Under the pieces are notes generated by a model. That model did no database searches, was not told the origin of the DNA, and saw only the letters and a list, made by a program, of their open reading frames with translations. Positions 52,796 through 61,835 of a stretch of 64,000 nucleotides of DNA are shown here, piece by piece. The DNA lies in contig NZ_KB849998.1 of assembly GCF_000369405.1 (NCBI RefSeq), forward strand, positions 479,969 to 543,968, in the 5' to 3' direction. Every line of letters starts with the position of its first letter. The stretch's first letter is position 1. Both the position numbers and the translations under genes were made by a program. This DNA is from Acinetobacter sp. ANC 3929 (GTDB lineage: Bacteria > Pseudomonadota > Gammaproteobacteria > Pseudomonadales > Moraxellaceae).

Positions 52796-52811
52796 TGTGA
52801 ATTAGTTCACA
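52796..52811. promoter_or_regulatory. Consensus CRP/Vfr site upstream of aqpZ
   Basis: TGTGA-ATTAGT-TCACA is an exact match to the TGTGA-N6-TCACA consensus and lies 84 bp before the aqpZ start. The AraC-type gene ends at 52719, so the site belongs to aqpZ. Confidence 0.6.
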
Positions 52812-52895
52812 ATTTTTTCACGCAGGTTAAACATATCCATAATAAATTTTTGGATGCTTGCTTTTTTATTTTTTATAACTGATGTGGTGATAACA

Positions 52896-53585
52896 ATGAA
52901 CAAATATTTAGCAGAATTTCTGGGAACCTTTTGGCTCGTTTTTGGTGGTTGTGGTAGTGCTGTACTTGCAGCTGCATTTCCAGAACTTGGGATTGGTTTT
53001 TTAGGTGTTGCATTAGCGTTTGGTTTAACTGTTTTAACAGGTGCTTACGCTTTCGGTCATATTTCGGGTGGTCACTTTAACCCTGCCGTCAGTGTAGGTT
53101 TATGGGTGGGTGGACGTTTTGATTCTAAAGATTTAGTCCCTTATATCGTGTCTCAAGTGATTGGTGGTACTTTAGCAGCATTCGTGCTGTACATCATCGT
53201 ACAAGGTCAAGCTGGTTTTGCGGGTACGGGCGGTTTCGCAACCAATGGCTATGGTGAGCTTTCTCCAAACCATTTCTCTGTCGCATCTGCATTCTTAATT
53301 GAAGTGGTGCTAACTGCCTTCTTCTTGATCGTGATCATGGGTGCAACAGATCGTCGTGCGCCTGCTGGTTTCGCACCGATTGCAATTGGTTTAGCTTTAA
53401 CATTAATCCATTTGATCAGTATTCCAGTGACGAACACGTCGGTGAACCCTGCGCGTAGTACTGCAGTCGCATTCTTTGCTGAAACAGCAGCACTCAGCCA
53501 ACTCTGGTTGTTCTGGGTAGCACCAATTATCGGTGCCATCATTGGTGCGGTAATCTACAAATTGGTCGGCAGCGAGAAAAATTAA
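52896..53585 (+). CDS. aqpZ: Aquaporin Z
   Basis: This inner-membrane water channel has 229 residues and six helices. The two pore half-helices carry NPA motifs ([11 protein letters not shown] and TSVNPARST), with the selectivity-filter Arg after the second NPA. The sequence near the N-terminus, [20 protein letters not shown], is typical of AqpZ rather than glycerol facilitators. The frame extends upstream, but the ATG at 52896 ([12 protein letters not shown]) is the family start; its ribosome site is weak. A terminator follows. Confidence 0.94.
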   Translation: MNKYLAEFLGTFWLVFGGCGSAVLAAAFPELGIGFLGVALAFGLTVLTGAYAFGHISGGHFNPAVSVGLWVGGRFDSKDLVPYIVSQVIGGTLAAFVLYIIVQGQAGFAGTGGFATNGYGELSPNHFSVASAFLIEVVLTAFFLIVIMGATDRRAPAGFAPIAIGLALTLIHLISIPVTNTSVNPARSTAVAFFAETAALSQLWLFWVAPIIGAIIGAVIYKLVGSEKN

Positions 53586-53600
53586 AACTGGCTTCCCATC

Positions 53601-53630
53601 AAAAAAACAGCCTTCAAAGGCTGTTTTTTT
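53601..53630. terminator. Bidirectional terminator after aqpZ
   Basis: A 12-bp perfect stem (AAAAAAACAGCC / GGCTGTTTTTTT) with the loop TTCAAA. Confidence 0.9.
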
Positions 53631-53632
53631 AT

Positions 53633-53875
53633 TTATAGAAATGGATTTTCGATATCCTGCTCAAGTTTTCGTTCAATCTGCTCAGGTAAATTCTCTTTCT
53701 CCAATGCAGCGACCACATCATTGATGAAGCTTTGCAATGCCTTTGCTGTTTTCAACCCCGCCTGATCTTTGGTAATCTGCAAATTGCCATATAAACTCAC
53801 ACAATCGACCTGATTTTCCAACGTCAGATCATAAATTGCTGACGACTCATCACCCTGTTCAAACGGTTTAAACAT
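53633..53875 (-). CDS. Small conserved-looking cytosolic protein
   Basis: This 80-residue acidic protein has no signal or membrane segment: a short beta-rich first half (SSAIYDLTLENQVDCVSLYG) and a helical second half. The ATG at 53875 follows AGAGGGAAAAG, and the frame upstream of it has no support. It lies 72 bp downstream of the endonuclease gene on the same strand and may share its transcript. The function is unknown. Confidence 0.65.
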   Translation of the reverse strand: MFKPFEQGDESSAIYDLTLENQVDCVSLYGNLQITKDQAGLKTAKALQSFINDVVAALEKENLPEQIERKLEQDIENPFL

Positions 53876-53947
53876 CTTTTCCCTCTCATTGTTCTTGTCT
53901 CTCTCACAACATGAGCCAAGCAGCATAACTTTGCAAGATGTTCTACA

Positions 53948-55021
53948 TTATCTCAACATTTGTAAGAAATACTGTAGCAATGCATTCACCAGTTGATTGA
54001 TCAAAGCCTGTTTAGTCTCTTCATCAATTTGTGGGAACTTGCTTTCTGCAGCCTCAGTTTGCTGTGAGGTAAATTCACGCTGCTGCGCTTGAATCGCATC
54101 AGTTTTAGCATCTTCAGCACATTGACTCTGACCATCCCAATGCGAATAACTAATATCTTTATTCGACTTCACTTGCTGCGCAGACAGTGGCAATTGATAT
54201 ACATTGCGCTTCTGTTGCTCCGTCAATTGTGGGAATAAATTAACGCCAAGTTTCTCTTCCAAATAGCAGACGCTGACCACTTTGACCTGCTGAGAATTAT
54301 TATTCGGCGCATAGTAGGCTCCAATAATCCCCTGCTTCGGTAAATACACCGCTTTATAGACCGCAGTCGGGACAATCACCCCTTTGCCTATGGTTTTCAG
54401 TCTTTTGCCTTCAAATACTGGACCTGTCAGGACATAGGCATCTTTATGCTGTTTGGTCACAATAGAACGCACGGCTTCTTCTAATTTACGCCAAACTTCC
54501 TGATTATTTTTAGGTGCTTGTGGCACCATATTGGCTAAAGAAAAGCTGTCGTACTGTGCCGCAGTATTATTCATGTCGCCATTGGGTGCCATATGCCCAC
54601 GGTCATAGCCCGAACCACGATAGTCAGATAACAAAGCCCGATGTGCAAGTTTGACTCGTGTTTCTTCATGGAAATTATCTTCACGTTTAATTTTGATGCT
54701 TAAACGTTCTGGCGTCAGGTATTCTGCTGTCCATAAAGGGGTTTTAGATACACCCGAATACATCACATTAAAGTCATTAAAACACAAGGCATAACTGTCT
54801 TTTTTTAGGCTGTCTTTGCTCAACAATGGTGGAACATCACGATAAAACTGTTTTAAACAGCCAGCATTACTCGATTGAAATGGCATCAACTTCGAAATTT
54901 TTTCACTGCCAAATGCGATCGCAAAACTTCCCGTCGCGACCAAAGCCAACAGCATTTTTCCAATATTCTGGCTCAAAAAAGCAAATGGTGTTTTACTCTT
55001 TCGAGTTGGTCTCTTTGCCAT
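53948..55021 (-). CDS. DNA/RNA non-specific endonuclease (NUC1 family)
   Basis: This 357-residue sugar-non-specific nuclease has an N-terminal membrane anchor or uncleaved signal (residues 16-36, NIGKMLLALVATGSFAIAFG). The nuclease domain contains the DRGHMAPNGD motif near residue 142, with the catalytic His and metal-binding Asn in SLANMVPQAPKNNQEVW. A Gln-rich C-terminal tail follows. It would act in the periplasm or outside, perhaps in nutrient scavenging or against incoming DNA. A small unknown gene follows it. Confidence 0.87.
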   Translation of the reverse strand: MAKRPTRKSKTPFAFLSQNIGKMLLALVATGSFAIAFGSEKISKLMPFQSSNAGCLKQFYRDVPPLLSKDSLKKDSYALCFNDFNVMYSGVSKTPLWTAEYLTPERLSIKIKREDNFHEETRVKLAHRALLSDYRGSGYDRGHMAPNGDMNNTAAQYDSFSLANMVPQAPKNNQEVWRKLEEAVRSIVTKQHKDAYVLTGPVFEGKRLKTIGKGVIVPTAVYKAVYLPKQGIIGAYYAPNNNSQQVKVVSVCYLEEKLGVNLFPQLTEQQKRNVYQLPLSAQQVKSNKDISYSHWDGQSQCAEDAKTDAIQAQQREFTSQQTEAAESKFPQIDEETKQALINQLVNALLQYFLQMLR

Positions 55022-55140
55022 AACTACATCAAAATCAATACGAACGCGCAGCTTAACAACTCAAAAGCCCACTGTATATTGCGTTTCAGCCCAGAGCGAC
55101 ACTTTATGTCGCAAATCTGTACACTTGATCTACAGACAAT

Positions 55141-55168
55141 AAAAAAGGCACCCGAAAGTGCCTTTTTA
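55141..55168. terminator. Terminator between the nuclease region and kup
   Basis: A 10-bp stem (AAAAAGGCAC / GTGCCTTTTT) with the loop CCGAAA. On the minus strand it ends kup, 12 bp past the stop. Confidence 0.85.
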
Positions 55169-55179
55169 TCTGTTTTTAT

Positions 55180-57060
55180 TTAAATTTCAATCTGACTACC
55201 CAGCTCCACCACACGGTTGGTTGGAATCTGATAAAAGTCACTGACAGGACTGGTGTTGCGCTGCATCGAGATGAATAACTTTTCACGCCATGGCGACATG
55301 CCATCCCCCACGGTATGCACGATACGATCACGTGAAATGAAGAAACTCATTTGCATCATATCGAATTCGAAGTCCAACTGCTGATACGCCTGTTTTAATG
55401 CCTCTGGAATATTTGGCTGATCTTTAAAACCATAGTAAATAAAGATGCGATAAAAATGCTCATCCAGTTTTTCAACTTTTAGACGATCTTCATTCGCCAC
55501 ATACGGAATATCTTGGGTATAGACCGTGACCATGACGTTGCGTTCATGCAAAACCTTATTGTGCTTAATATTATGCAGCATTGCATGTGGCACAATATTC
55601 GGTGTCCCGGTTAAGAAAATCGCTTCGCCGGGTACAAAATGGGTTTCCTTGCTCATACCAATACTTTTGATAAACAATTCAATTGGCAAAGCATTGGTTT
55701 CCATACGGGTATACACAATTTCGCGACCACGTTTCCACGTCATTAAAATGGTATACACCACCACACCAATCAAGATCGGCACCCAACCACCTGACAAGAT
55801 TTTTAATGAAGTTGAACCCACAAAAATTAAGTCAATAATCAGGAATGGCACTGCAAATAATGCCACTTTCCATAATGGCCAACGCCATACACCATAGGCC
55901 AAAGTCGAGATCAGAATCGTACCGCACAGCATGGTCATGGTCACCGCTACACCATAAGCACTAGCCAACTCGGCACTGCTTTCAAATAGTAAAATCAAAA
56001 TCACCACCGAGATAAACAGCACCCAGTTAATGAACGGCAAATAAATCTGACCTTGTTCCACATCCGAAGTGTGGTGCACGGTTAAACGCGGCAAATAGCG
56101 TAATTGAATGGCTTGGTTTGCCATCGAAAATACGCCAGTGATAACTGCTTGAGAAGCGATTACTGCTGCGGCGGTTGCCAAGCCAATCATCGGGAATAAA
56201 GCCCAATCTGGCACCAATAAATAGAACGGGTTTTCAATAGCTTTGGCATCACGTAACAGCAATGCCCCTTGACCTGCATAGTTTAAAAGTAAACAAGGCA
56301 GTACCACCAAGAACCACGCCAATTTAATCGGCACGCGCCCAAAATGTCCCATGTCCGCATACAACGCCTCACCACCTGTCATGGTCAGAATCACTGCGCC
56401 CATGGTGATAAAGGCAACTGTAGGCTGATCAAAAACAAAATGGAACGCCCAATACGGATTGACCATCATCAATACATACGGCGTCTGGATAATGCTCCAC
56501 AGTCCAATCAGACCAATAGATGCAAACCATAACAGTGTGATCGGGCCAAAGAATTTCCCCATGGTGGCGGTACCATGTCGTTGCACCATAAATAATGCGG
56601 TGAGGATACCCAAAGCAATCGGAACTAGCCAACGATCTAAAGCAGGTGTCACTAGACTCAAACCTTCAATCGCAGACAATACTGAAATTGCTGGGGTAAT
56701 GATCCCGTCACCAAAGAACAGTGATGCGCCGATAAAGCCCAATGCAATCAGAAAGATTTTATTTTTATTGCTAAAAACAGAGGAACGTAGGTTGAGTGCG
56801 AGCAGTGACATGATCCCGCCTTCGCCATTGTTGTCCGCACGCATGATCATTGAGACGTACTTAAAACTAATCGTTAGGTTCATACACCAGAAGATCAGCG
56901 AAAGGATACCTAAAATCGAACCTTCACTGATATCAACATGTCCTGTGACAAAGCATTGCCGTATTGCATAGAGTGGGCTTGTTCCAATGTCTCCAAATAC
57001 CACCCCTAATGCTGCCAGCGTCATCGCGGGCAATGCGGCTTTTTTTGCAGTACTTTGCAT
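55180..57060 (-). CDS. kup: Low-affinity potassium uptake protein Kup
   Basis: This inner-membrane K+/H+ symporter has 626 residues. The KUP/HAK/KT signature opens the protein ([20 protein letters not shown]), and about 12 helices follow to residue 430. A cytoplasmic C-terminal domain follows ([30 protein letters not shown], then EALKQAYQ). [15 protein letters not shown] is the conserved first loop. The length is normal for Kup, and identification is firm. It diverges from tRNA-Ser by about 125 bp. Confidence 0.96.
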   Translation of the reverse strand: MQSTAKKAALPAMTLAALGVVFGDIGTSPLYAIRQCFVTGHVDISEGSILGILSLIFWCMNLTISFKYVSMIMRADNNGEGGIMSLLALNLRSSVFSNKNKIFLIALGFIGASLFFGDGIITPAISVLSAIEGLSLVTPALDRWLVPIALGILTALFMVQRHGTATMGKFFGPITLLWFASIGLIGLWSIIQTPYVLMMVNPYWAFHFVFDQPTVAFITMGAVILTMTGGEALYADMGHFGRVPIKLAWFLVVLPCLLLNYAGQGALLLRDAKAIENPFYLLVPDWALFPMIGLATAAAVIASQAVITGVFSMANQAIQLRYLPRLTVHHTSDVEQGQIYLPFINWVLFISVVILILLFESSAELASAYGVAVTMTMLCGTILISTLAYGVWRWPLWKVALFAVPFLIIDLIFVGSTSLKILSGGWVPILIGVVVYTILMTWKRGREIVYTRMETNALPIELFIKSIGMSKETHFVPGEAIFLTGTPNIVPHAMLHNIKHNKVLHERNVMVTVYTQDIPYVANEDRLKVEKLDEHFYRIFIYYGFKDQPNIPEALKQAYQQLDFEFDMMQMSFFISRDRIVHTVGDGMSPWREKLFISMQRNTSPVSDFYQIPTNRVVELGSQIEI

Positions 57061-57146
57061 ATGATGTTGTCTTCAAAATTGAACGTTATATGGCGCAATA
57101 TTATCATTAGCCAAAAAGTTTTTCTGCAAATCTGTTCGACTACAAC

Positions 57147-57175
57147 TTGGCAGCGTGCAATTTTTTGGGTACTAT
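57147..57175 (+). promoter_or_regulatory. Promoter of tRNA-Ser
   Basis: TTGGCA (57147-57152), a 17-bp spacer, TACTAT (57170-57175); the tRNA begins 11 bp later. Confidence 0.75.
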
Positions 57176-57185
57176 CGCACACCTT

Positions 57186-57275
57186 GGTGAGGTGTCCGAG
57201 TGGCTGAAGGAGCACGCCTGGAAAGTGTGTATACGTTTGCGCGTATCGAGGGTTCGAATCCCTCTCTCACCGCCA
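57186..57275 (+). tRNA. tRNA-Ser (GGA)
   Basis: A 90-nt class II tRNA with encoded CCA. The acceptor GGTGAGG pairs with TCTCACC (one G-U), and the anticodon stem CACGC/GTGTG encloses CTGGAAA with anticodon GGA. A long variable arm (TATACGTTTGCGCGTA region) precedes the T-arm GAGGGTTCGAATCCCTC. Its 3' end is the probable integration target of the adjacent island. Confidence 0.96.
57251..57275 (+). other. Probable attL at the 3' end of tRNA-Ser
   Basis: P4-type integrases recombine into the T-arm and acceptor end of tRNA genes, and such an integrase starts 184 bp downstream reading away from the tRNA. The core is therefore expected within these bases. The matching attR must lie beyond the window. 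Confidence 0.55.
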
Positions 57276-57310
57276 AGATTACTTTCTATGATATCTCATA
57301 GAGTCCTAAG

Positions 57311-57341
57311 AGCTTAAATCCAAAGGGTTTAAGCTTTTTTT
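57311..57341 (+). terminator. Terminator of tRNA-Ser
   Basis: An 11-bp stem (AGCTTAAATCC / GGGTTTAAGCT, one G-U), a short AAA loop, then TTTTT. Confidence 0.82.
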
Positions 57342-57386
57342 ATTGCCTTATGTTTTCCAATTGACCCTATTGAATCCTGAATTAGC

Positions 57387-57436
57387 TGGGGGTATAACTG
57401 GGGGTATAATAAATTACCCCTATTTTTATACCCCCA
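57387..57436. repeat. Integrase arm-type repeats / integrase promoter region
   Basis: TGGGGGTATAA occurs twice in direct repeat 12 bp apart (57387 and 57399) and once inverted as TTATACCCCCA (57426-57436). A further partial TTACCCC is at 57414. Iterated G5TAT boxes between the tRNA and the gene are a familiar feature of P4-type integrase elements, and probably act as arm-binding and self-regulation sites. Confidence 0.6.
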
Positions 57437-57458
57437 ATTTTCTACGGAAACTGCTGCA

Positions 57459-58649
57459 ATGCTTACAGATGCTCAGGTCAGAAAGATCAAACCATTAGAC
57501 AAGAAAACCAAATATTCTGATGAAAAAGGCATGTATCTGGAAGTCACGCCATCAGGTGGTATGCACTGGCGTATGAAATTTCGCTTCAATGGCAAAGAAA
57601 ATATTTTTAGTATCGGTTCATATCCTGACACCACACTTGCCCAAGCAAGAAGAATTCGTGATGAAGCACGCTTAAACTTAAAAGATGGAATTAATCCAAA
57701 CGAAGCGAAGAAACAAAAAAAATTGCAGGTCGATGAAAATACACTTTTCAGGGCACTGGCGATGGAATGGATGCAAGACCGTAAAGCAGTGATTAAAGAA
57801 GCGACCTATTTACGCGATTTATCGGTATTTGAAAAAGACCTTTTCCCAGCCCTAGGTAATATGCCAATTGATCAAATCAAAGGTAAAGACGTATTAGCTT
57901 GCGCCAAGAAAATTGAAGAGCGTGGTGCACTGGAAATGGCTAAACGCTCAATCCCTTTAACTAGCCGTATTTTCCGATTTGCGATTCGTAAAGGCATAAT
58001 TGAGAACGATCCTACCCCACACCTAGGAGAAGCGCTTAAACCCCGCAAAGTCAAGAATATGGCACGCCTGGACATTTCCGAATTTCCTGCCTTTGTTGAA
58101 CGTATGGATCGCTATCATGGCAATCTCGTGATTAGATCAGCATTACAACTGATGACGCTAACTTTTGTCAGAACAGCAGAACTTAGAATGATGGAGTGGA
58201 ACGAGATTGATTATGAGAATCATTTATGGCGTATTCCTGCACATAAAATGAAAATGGCTATGCCACATATCGTTCCTTTATCAAAGCAAGCTTTAGAGAT
58301 ACTAGAAAGGATTCAACCGATTACAGGTATAAAACAGTACGTTTTCTATAATTACAGTACAGCTAAACCAATCAGTAGTAATGCCCTTTTATGCGCGATT
58401 CGTACAATGGGCTATAACGGCAAAATGACAGGGCATGGATTTCGTGGCCTTGCATCTACAACCTTGCATGAACAAGGCTATATGCACGATGCCATTGAAA
58501 TCCAACTTGCACATCGGGTTGGTAATGCTGTATCTCAGGCTTATAACCATGCTCAGCATTTAGATTACCGAGTTAAGATGATGCAGGAATGGTCTGATTT
58601 TATTGATGGGTTGAGGAAAAAAATTGCAACTTTTCCAAAGCATGAGTAA
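57459..58649 (+). CDS. int: P4-type tyrosine recombinase (island integrase)
   Basis: This integrates and excises the island at tRNA-Ser. The 396 residues start with the DUF4102 arm-binding domain (LTDAQVRKIKPLDKKTKYSD; residues 1-90). A SAM-like core-binding domain covers about 100-180. The catalytic domain has Arg238 in FVRTAELRMMEW, His326 and Arg329 in GHGFRGLAST, His352 in LAHRVGN and the nucleophile Tyr362 in SQAYNHAQ. All catalytic residues are present, so the enzyme looks intact. It reads away from the tRNA. Confidence 0.95.
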   Translation: MLTDAQVRKIKPLDKKTKYSDEKGMYLEVTPSGGMHWRMKFRFNGKENIFSIGSYPDTTLAQARRIRDEARLNLKDGINPNEAKKQKKLQVDENTLFRALAMEWMQDRKAVIKEATYLRDLSVFEKDLFPALGNMPIDQIKGKDVLACAKKIEERGALEMAKRSIPLTSRIFRFAIRKGIIENDPTPHLGEALKPRKVKNMARLDISEFPAFVERMDRYHGNLVIRSALQLMTLTFVRTAELRMMEWNEIDYENHLWRIPAHKMKMAMPHIVPLSKQALEILERIQPITGIKQYVFYNYSTAKPISSNALLCAIRTMGYNGKMTGHGFRGLASTTLHEQGYMHDAIEIQLAHRVGNAVSQAYNHAQHLDYRVKMMQEWSDFIDGLRKKIATFPKHE

Positions 58650-58828
58650 TTAAAGGGAAAAAATTATCGAAGGAGTAGTAAGTCCACTAAAACTCCAAAA
58701 TAAAACATTCATATTAAACAGAAAGATACTTTTGTAACAAAATTTTAAAGAATAGTAGATCAACTAGTATACGAAGAAAATTAATGGTATTTTCCAATTT
58801 GATAAGATTTAATAAATTGAGGTAAAAT

Positions 58829-59527
58829 ATGATCCAATCCCCCTCTAGTACGCAAAAGCGTAATAGAAACCTTTTAATACAGTACTTTGCAAAGGAAATT
58901 AATACTGATTTTGCTATTGATCTGGAAATGCTATTGCTTTCAAAGCAAACACTCATTAATCAAGTTACCAATGCAATTCCGCGTAAAGAGTTTAGCTCAA
59001 GATTAAATGGTTATTGTCTGCATTTTTTAGGCACAAGTGCTTTAGAAGAAGCATGCCAAAAGTACAATTTAACGTATCAAATTGAATCGACTAATGGTAG
59101 AAAAGGGGGGGAATATGGGCTAGCTATTTCAGAAAACTTTGTTTTAGCATTCTCTAATAATCTTCGATCGGCTAAAGATAGAAGCATTTATCAGACTAAA
59201 TATGCTGAAACAAATGGAATGCTAGGTTTGTCTCAAGCAGAGTTTGACTTTGGTGACTGCATTGCTCACGTTAAAACTGATGAAGATCAGTTCTATGTTG
59301 TGGTTGGGTTTAAAAGAAATAGCCTTAACTCAACCTATGATTTAGTTTTTACCGTACCTGATGATAACGGTAATAAAATTTTTGATTTTTATATCAAAGA
59401 TTTAGTGGATGCAGTAAATATACCATTTGATGATAGTACAGAAGCTGATGTGGCTGAACGTACAAGCTTAGATCAGAAAGATCCATCAGTTAAATTGAAG
59501 TTAAAACGTAGAATATCTGATCTTTGA
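58829..59527 (+). CDS. Island protein of unknown function, partner of the ImmA/IrrE gene
   Basis: I do not recognise a family. The 232-residue soluble protein has a helical N-terminal third. The middle is richer in beta strands (GRKGGEYGLAISENFVLAFS; FDFGDCIAHVKTDEDQFYVV), and the tail is basic (LKLKLKRRISDL-like). No membrane segment or catalytic motif is obvious. GAGGTAAAAT gives a strong ribosome site at the ATG. It ends 21 bp before the HTH-ImmA gene and is almost certainly co-transcribed with it, suggesting a two-component unit such as a toxin/antitoxin or defence pair. Confidence 0.75.
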   Translation: MIQSPSSTQKRNRNLLIQYFAKEINTDFAIDLEMLLLSKQTLINQVTNAIPRKEFSSRLNGYCLHFLGTSALEEACQKYNLTYQIESTNGRKGGEYGLAISENFVLAFSNNLRSAKDRSIYQTKYAETNGMLGLSQAEFDFGDCIAHVKTDEDQFYVVVGFKRNSLNSTYDLVFTVPDDNGNKIFDFYIKDLVDAVNIPFDDSTEADVAERTSLDQKDPSVKLKLKRRISDL

Positions 59528-59548
59528 TTCTATATCAGGAGTACTTAA

Positions 59549-60748
59549 ATGCGTGGTGTCATGCAATTTGATGGTGGACGCCTTATCCAAGCTTTAGATG
59601 CTCGAGGTATGACTAAGACCTCATTATGTAATTTAATTGATTATAGTAGCGGAACCGTTTCTAAGTGGGCAAATGGACAGCAATATCCTGAATCTATTGC
59701 TGTTCAAAAAATTAGTAAGGCTCTACAAGTTCCTGAAAATTGGTTTTTAAAGCCATCTTTAGATTTCGGTTCAGAGGTTAGCTTCTTTAGATCAAATGCC
59801 TCCACAACTCAGATGTATAGAAAGAAAGCTATTAGCCATCTTCAAATGACATATGAGTGTAATCTAGAGCTAGAAAATTGGATTGACTATCCAGCAGTAT
59901 TTTTTCCTCGTATTCTGAGCCGAGAAGAAGGTTTATCTTTAGATTTAGCAGAGATTGAAAATATTGCTAATTTTTATAGAGATCAATGGAATTTGGGCCG
60001 TGGACCTATAAAAAATTTAATTAGAGTATTAGAAAATGTTGGAACAATAATTGTTAAAGAACAATTAGGCTCTACTAGTATGGATGGTGTATCTAAATGG
60101 TTTTTTGATAGACCATATATTCTGATTGCAAGTGATAAGGCTAGTGCTTGCCGTAATCGTTTTGATCTAGCCCATGAATTAGCACACTTAATTTTACATA
60201 AAAACTTAACGCCTGAAGATTATGAATTAGGTTACAAGCGTATAGAAGATGAAGCACATTATTTTGCTGCATGTTTTTTATGCCCTTCTGAAAGTGTAAG
60301 TTTCGACCTTTATAGATCAACATTAGACTCTTTAGTCCTCGTAAAACAGAAATGGAAGGTGTCTATAGGAGCTTTAATCATGAGAGGTAAAGCATTAGAT
60401 ATTATTTCTGAAGAGTATGCTGAAAGATTATGGCGTAATTATAGCTATCGGAAATGGAGACAAAGAGAACCTTTAGATGACTCTATTGAACAAGAAAAAC
60501 CATCTTTATTAAGTAAGAGTATTAAGCTACTTATAGATGAAAAAGTCTTTACCAAACAAATACTAAAGAATGATTTATCCTTGTATGATCATGACATTGA
60601 ATTATTGTGTGGATTACCTAAAGGTTATATGTCTGAAACATTTGGAACTTTAGTACAATTAAAAGATCATATTAGGAGTGATACTAAAAAAATTGAGTAC
60701 CTTGATAGCGATAACAAGATTATTAAAATGAATAGAACTAAATTATAA
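59549..60748 (+). CDS. XRE-type HTH protein with ImmA/IrrE metallopeptidase domain
   Basis: This 399-residue protein has an N-terminal helix-turn-helix (residues 8-70, LIQALDARGMTKTSLCNLID). A linker follows, then an ImmA/IrrE zincin domain with HELAH at 209-213 in RFDLAHELAHLILHK and a later Glu in IEDEAHYFAACFLCP. An extra C-terminal region of about 120 residues has no known motif. In mobile elements such proteins cleave a repressor on stress; here both functions are in one chain. CAGGAGTACTTAA precedes the ATG. It is the second gene of the unit with 58829-59527. Confidence 0.88.
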   Translation: MRGVMQFDGGRLIQALDARGMTKTSLCNLIDYSSGTVSKWANGQQYPESIAVQKISKALQVPENWFLKPSLDFGSEVSFFRSNASTTQMYRKKAISHLQMTYECNLELENWIDYPAVFFPRILSREEGLSLDLAEIENIANFYRDQWNLGRGPIKNLIRVLENVGTIIVKEQLGSTSMDGVSKWFFDRPYILIASDKASACRNRFDLAHELAHLILHKNLTPEDYELGYKRIEDEAHYFAACFLCPSESVSFDLYRSTLDSLVLVKQKWKVSIGALIMRGKALDIISEEYAERLWRNYSYRKWRQREPLDDSIEQEKPSLLSKSIKLLIDEKVFTKQILKNDLSLYDHDIELLCGLPKGYMSETFGTLVQLKDHIRSDTKKIEYLDSDNKIIKMNRTKL

Positions 60749-60754
60749 AGATTT

Positions 60755-60800
60755 ATGATTTATAGACATCATTTCAGTATAGTTGGTGTCTATGAATCAT
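60755..60800. terminator. Inverted repeat between the ImmA gene and the convergent gene remnant
   Basis: ATGATT-ATAGACA (60755-60768) pairs with TGTCTAT-AATCAT (60787-60800) with one internal mismatch. It probably ends both converging transcripts. Confidence 0.6.
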
Positions 60801-60831
60801 ACAGTTAGAGTTAAATCAGAATCCACTTTAT

Positions 60832-60927
60832 CTAGAGTATACCTGTACCAGTTTGATGCTTGAGCAAAGCAGCTAATTGAGAACCTGACTTCAATTTTTC
60901 CATATACGGGCAACCTTGGTCATTAGG
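60832..60927 (-). pseudogene. 3' remnant of the zinc-ribbon gene, cut off by the IS
   Basis: Reading on from the IS-interrupted gene (62202-63032) in the same frame, with one copy of the AGG target repeat removed, gives NDQGCPYMEKLKSGSQLAAL, LKHQTGTGIL and a TAG at 60832. These 30 residues complete a C-terminal ribbon begun by CPMH and RCPHWAP on the far side. The fragment has no start of its own and is not expected to be translated. Confidence 0.85.
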
Positions 60928-60969
60928 TGATATACGCTGAATTATCAGGAGACTTTCCCTTGGGAGATT

Positions 60970-61824
60970 CTAGGCAGCCAACTTATAAAAGTCTTCGGCC
61001 ATTTGATTTGGTGTCTTAAAACCCAAACCCTTTTGAATTCTTCGATGATTATAAAATAACTCAATGTATTTTATAATATCTGCTTTGGCTTCTTCTCTAG
61101 TTTGATAGTTGTAATGATGAACTAACTCATTTTTCAATATTCCCCAAAAGCTTTCAATCGGTGCATTATCGTAACAGTCTCCGCGCTTGCTCATTGAACC
61201 TTGAAAACCATATTGCTCAAGTATATTTCGATATTCATGGCTGCAATATTGACTTCCTCTGTCTGAATGCACAATCAGTTCTTTGGTTGGTTTTTGATTG
61301 TGAATAGCCATATTTAGCGCATTACAAACAAGCTGTGTTGTCATGCGCTCATTTAAGCTATAGCCAACCACTTGCTTCGTGTAAAGGTCTTTTACCGCTG
61401 CTAAATACAGCCATCCTTCAACAGTCCATATGTACGTAATATCACTTGACCATGCTTGATTTGGTCTAGTCATTGAGAATTGTTGCTCCAGCAGGTTTTC
61501 ATAGATCGCTCGATTATGGTCACTATTCGTAGTCCTTTTAAAACGCTTGTGTCGCTTACAATACAGGTGGTTCAGCGCTTTTATCTGACGTACAGCGTAC
61601 ATACTCATTTTTATACCCTGAGCTTGTAAGTATTTGGTTAATCGAATATAACCATAGCTCTGCCTTGTCTCCTCATGGGCTATTTTCACCAATATCGTCT
61701 GTTGATTTCGTTGAATCGTTCTTTTGCTCACGCCTCTCTTGAGCCAATCATAAAAACATGAAACTGAAACATGAAGTAATCGAGCCATTAAGGTAATTGG
61801 AAAAGAATATCTTTTTTGTTTCAT
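60970..61824 (-). CDS. IS3-family transposase OrfB (DDE integrase catalytic part)
   Basis: The 284 residues contain the HTH_21 segment (YGYIRLTKYLQAQGI) and an rve-type DDE core: Asp in WSSDITYIWTVEGWLYL, Asp in IVHSDRGSQYCS and Glu in YDNAPIESFWGILKNE. The C-terminal FYNHRRIQKGLGFKTPNQ is typical of IS3 transposases. It is normally made as a fusion to OrfA by -1 frameshifting at 61869-61875; its own ATG at 61824 may also be used. All catalytic residues are intact. Confidence 0.94.
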   Translation of the reverse strand: MKQKRYSFPITLMARLLHVSVSCFYDWLKRGVSKRTIQRNQQTILVKIAHEETRQSYGYIRLTKYLQAQGIKMSMYAVRQIKALNHLYCKRHKRFKRTTNSDHNRAIYENLLEQQFSMTRPNQAWSSDITYIWTVEGWLYLAAVKDLYTKQVVGYSLNERMTTQLVCNALNMAIHNQKPTKELIVHSDRGSQYCSHEYRNILEQYGFQGSMSKRGDCYDNAPIESFWGILKNELVHHYNYQTREEAKADIIKYIELFYNHRRIQKGLGFKTPNQMAEDFYKLAA

Positions 61825-61835
61825 ATAGGCGTACC

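Noticed and set aside
58714..58956. An 80-codon minus-strand frame after the integrase
   Set aside because: It overlaps the well-supported 232-residue gene and its ribosome site, and its Leu/Phe/Ile-rich composition is that of reversed AT-rich DNA.
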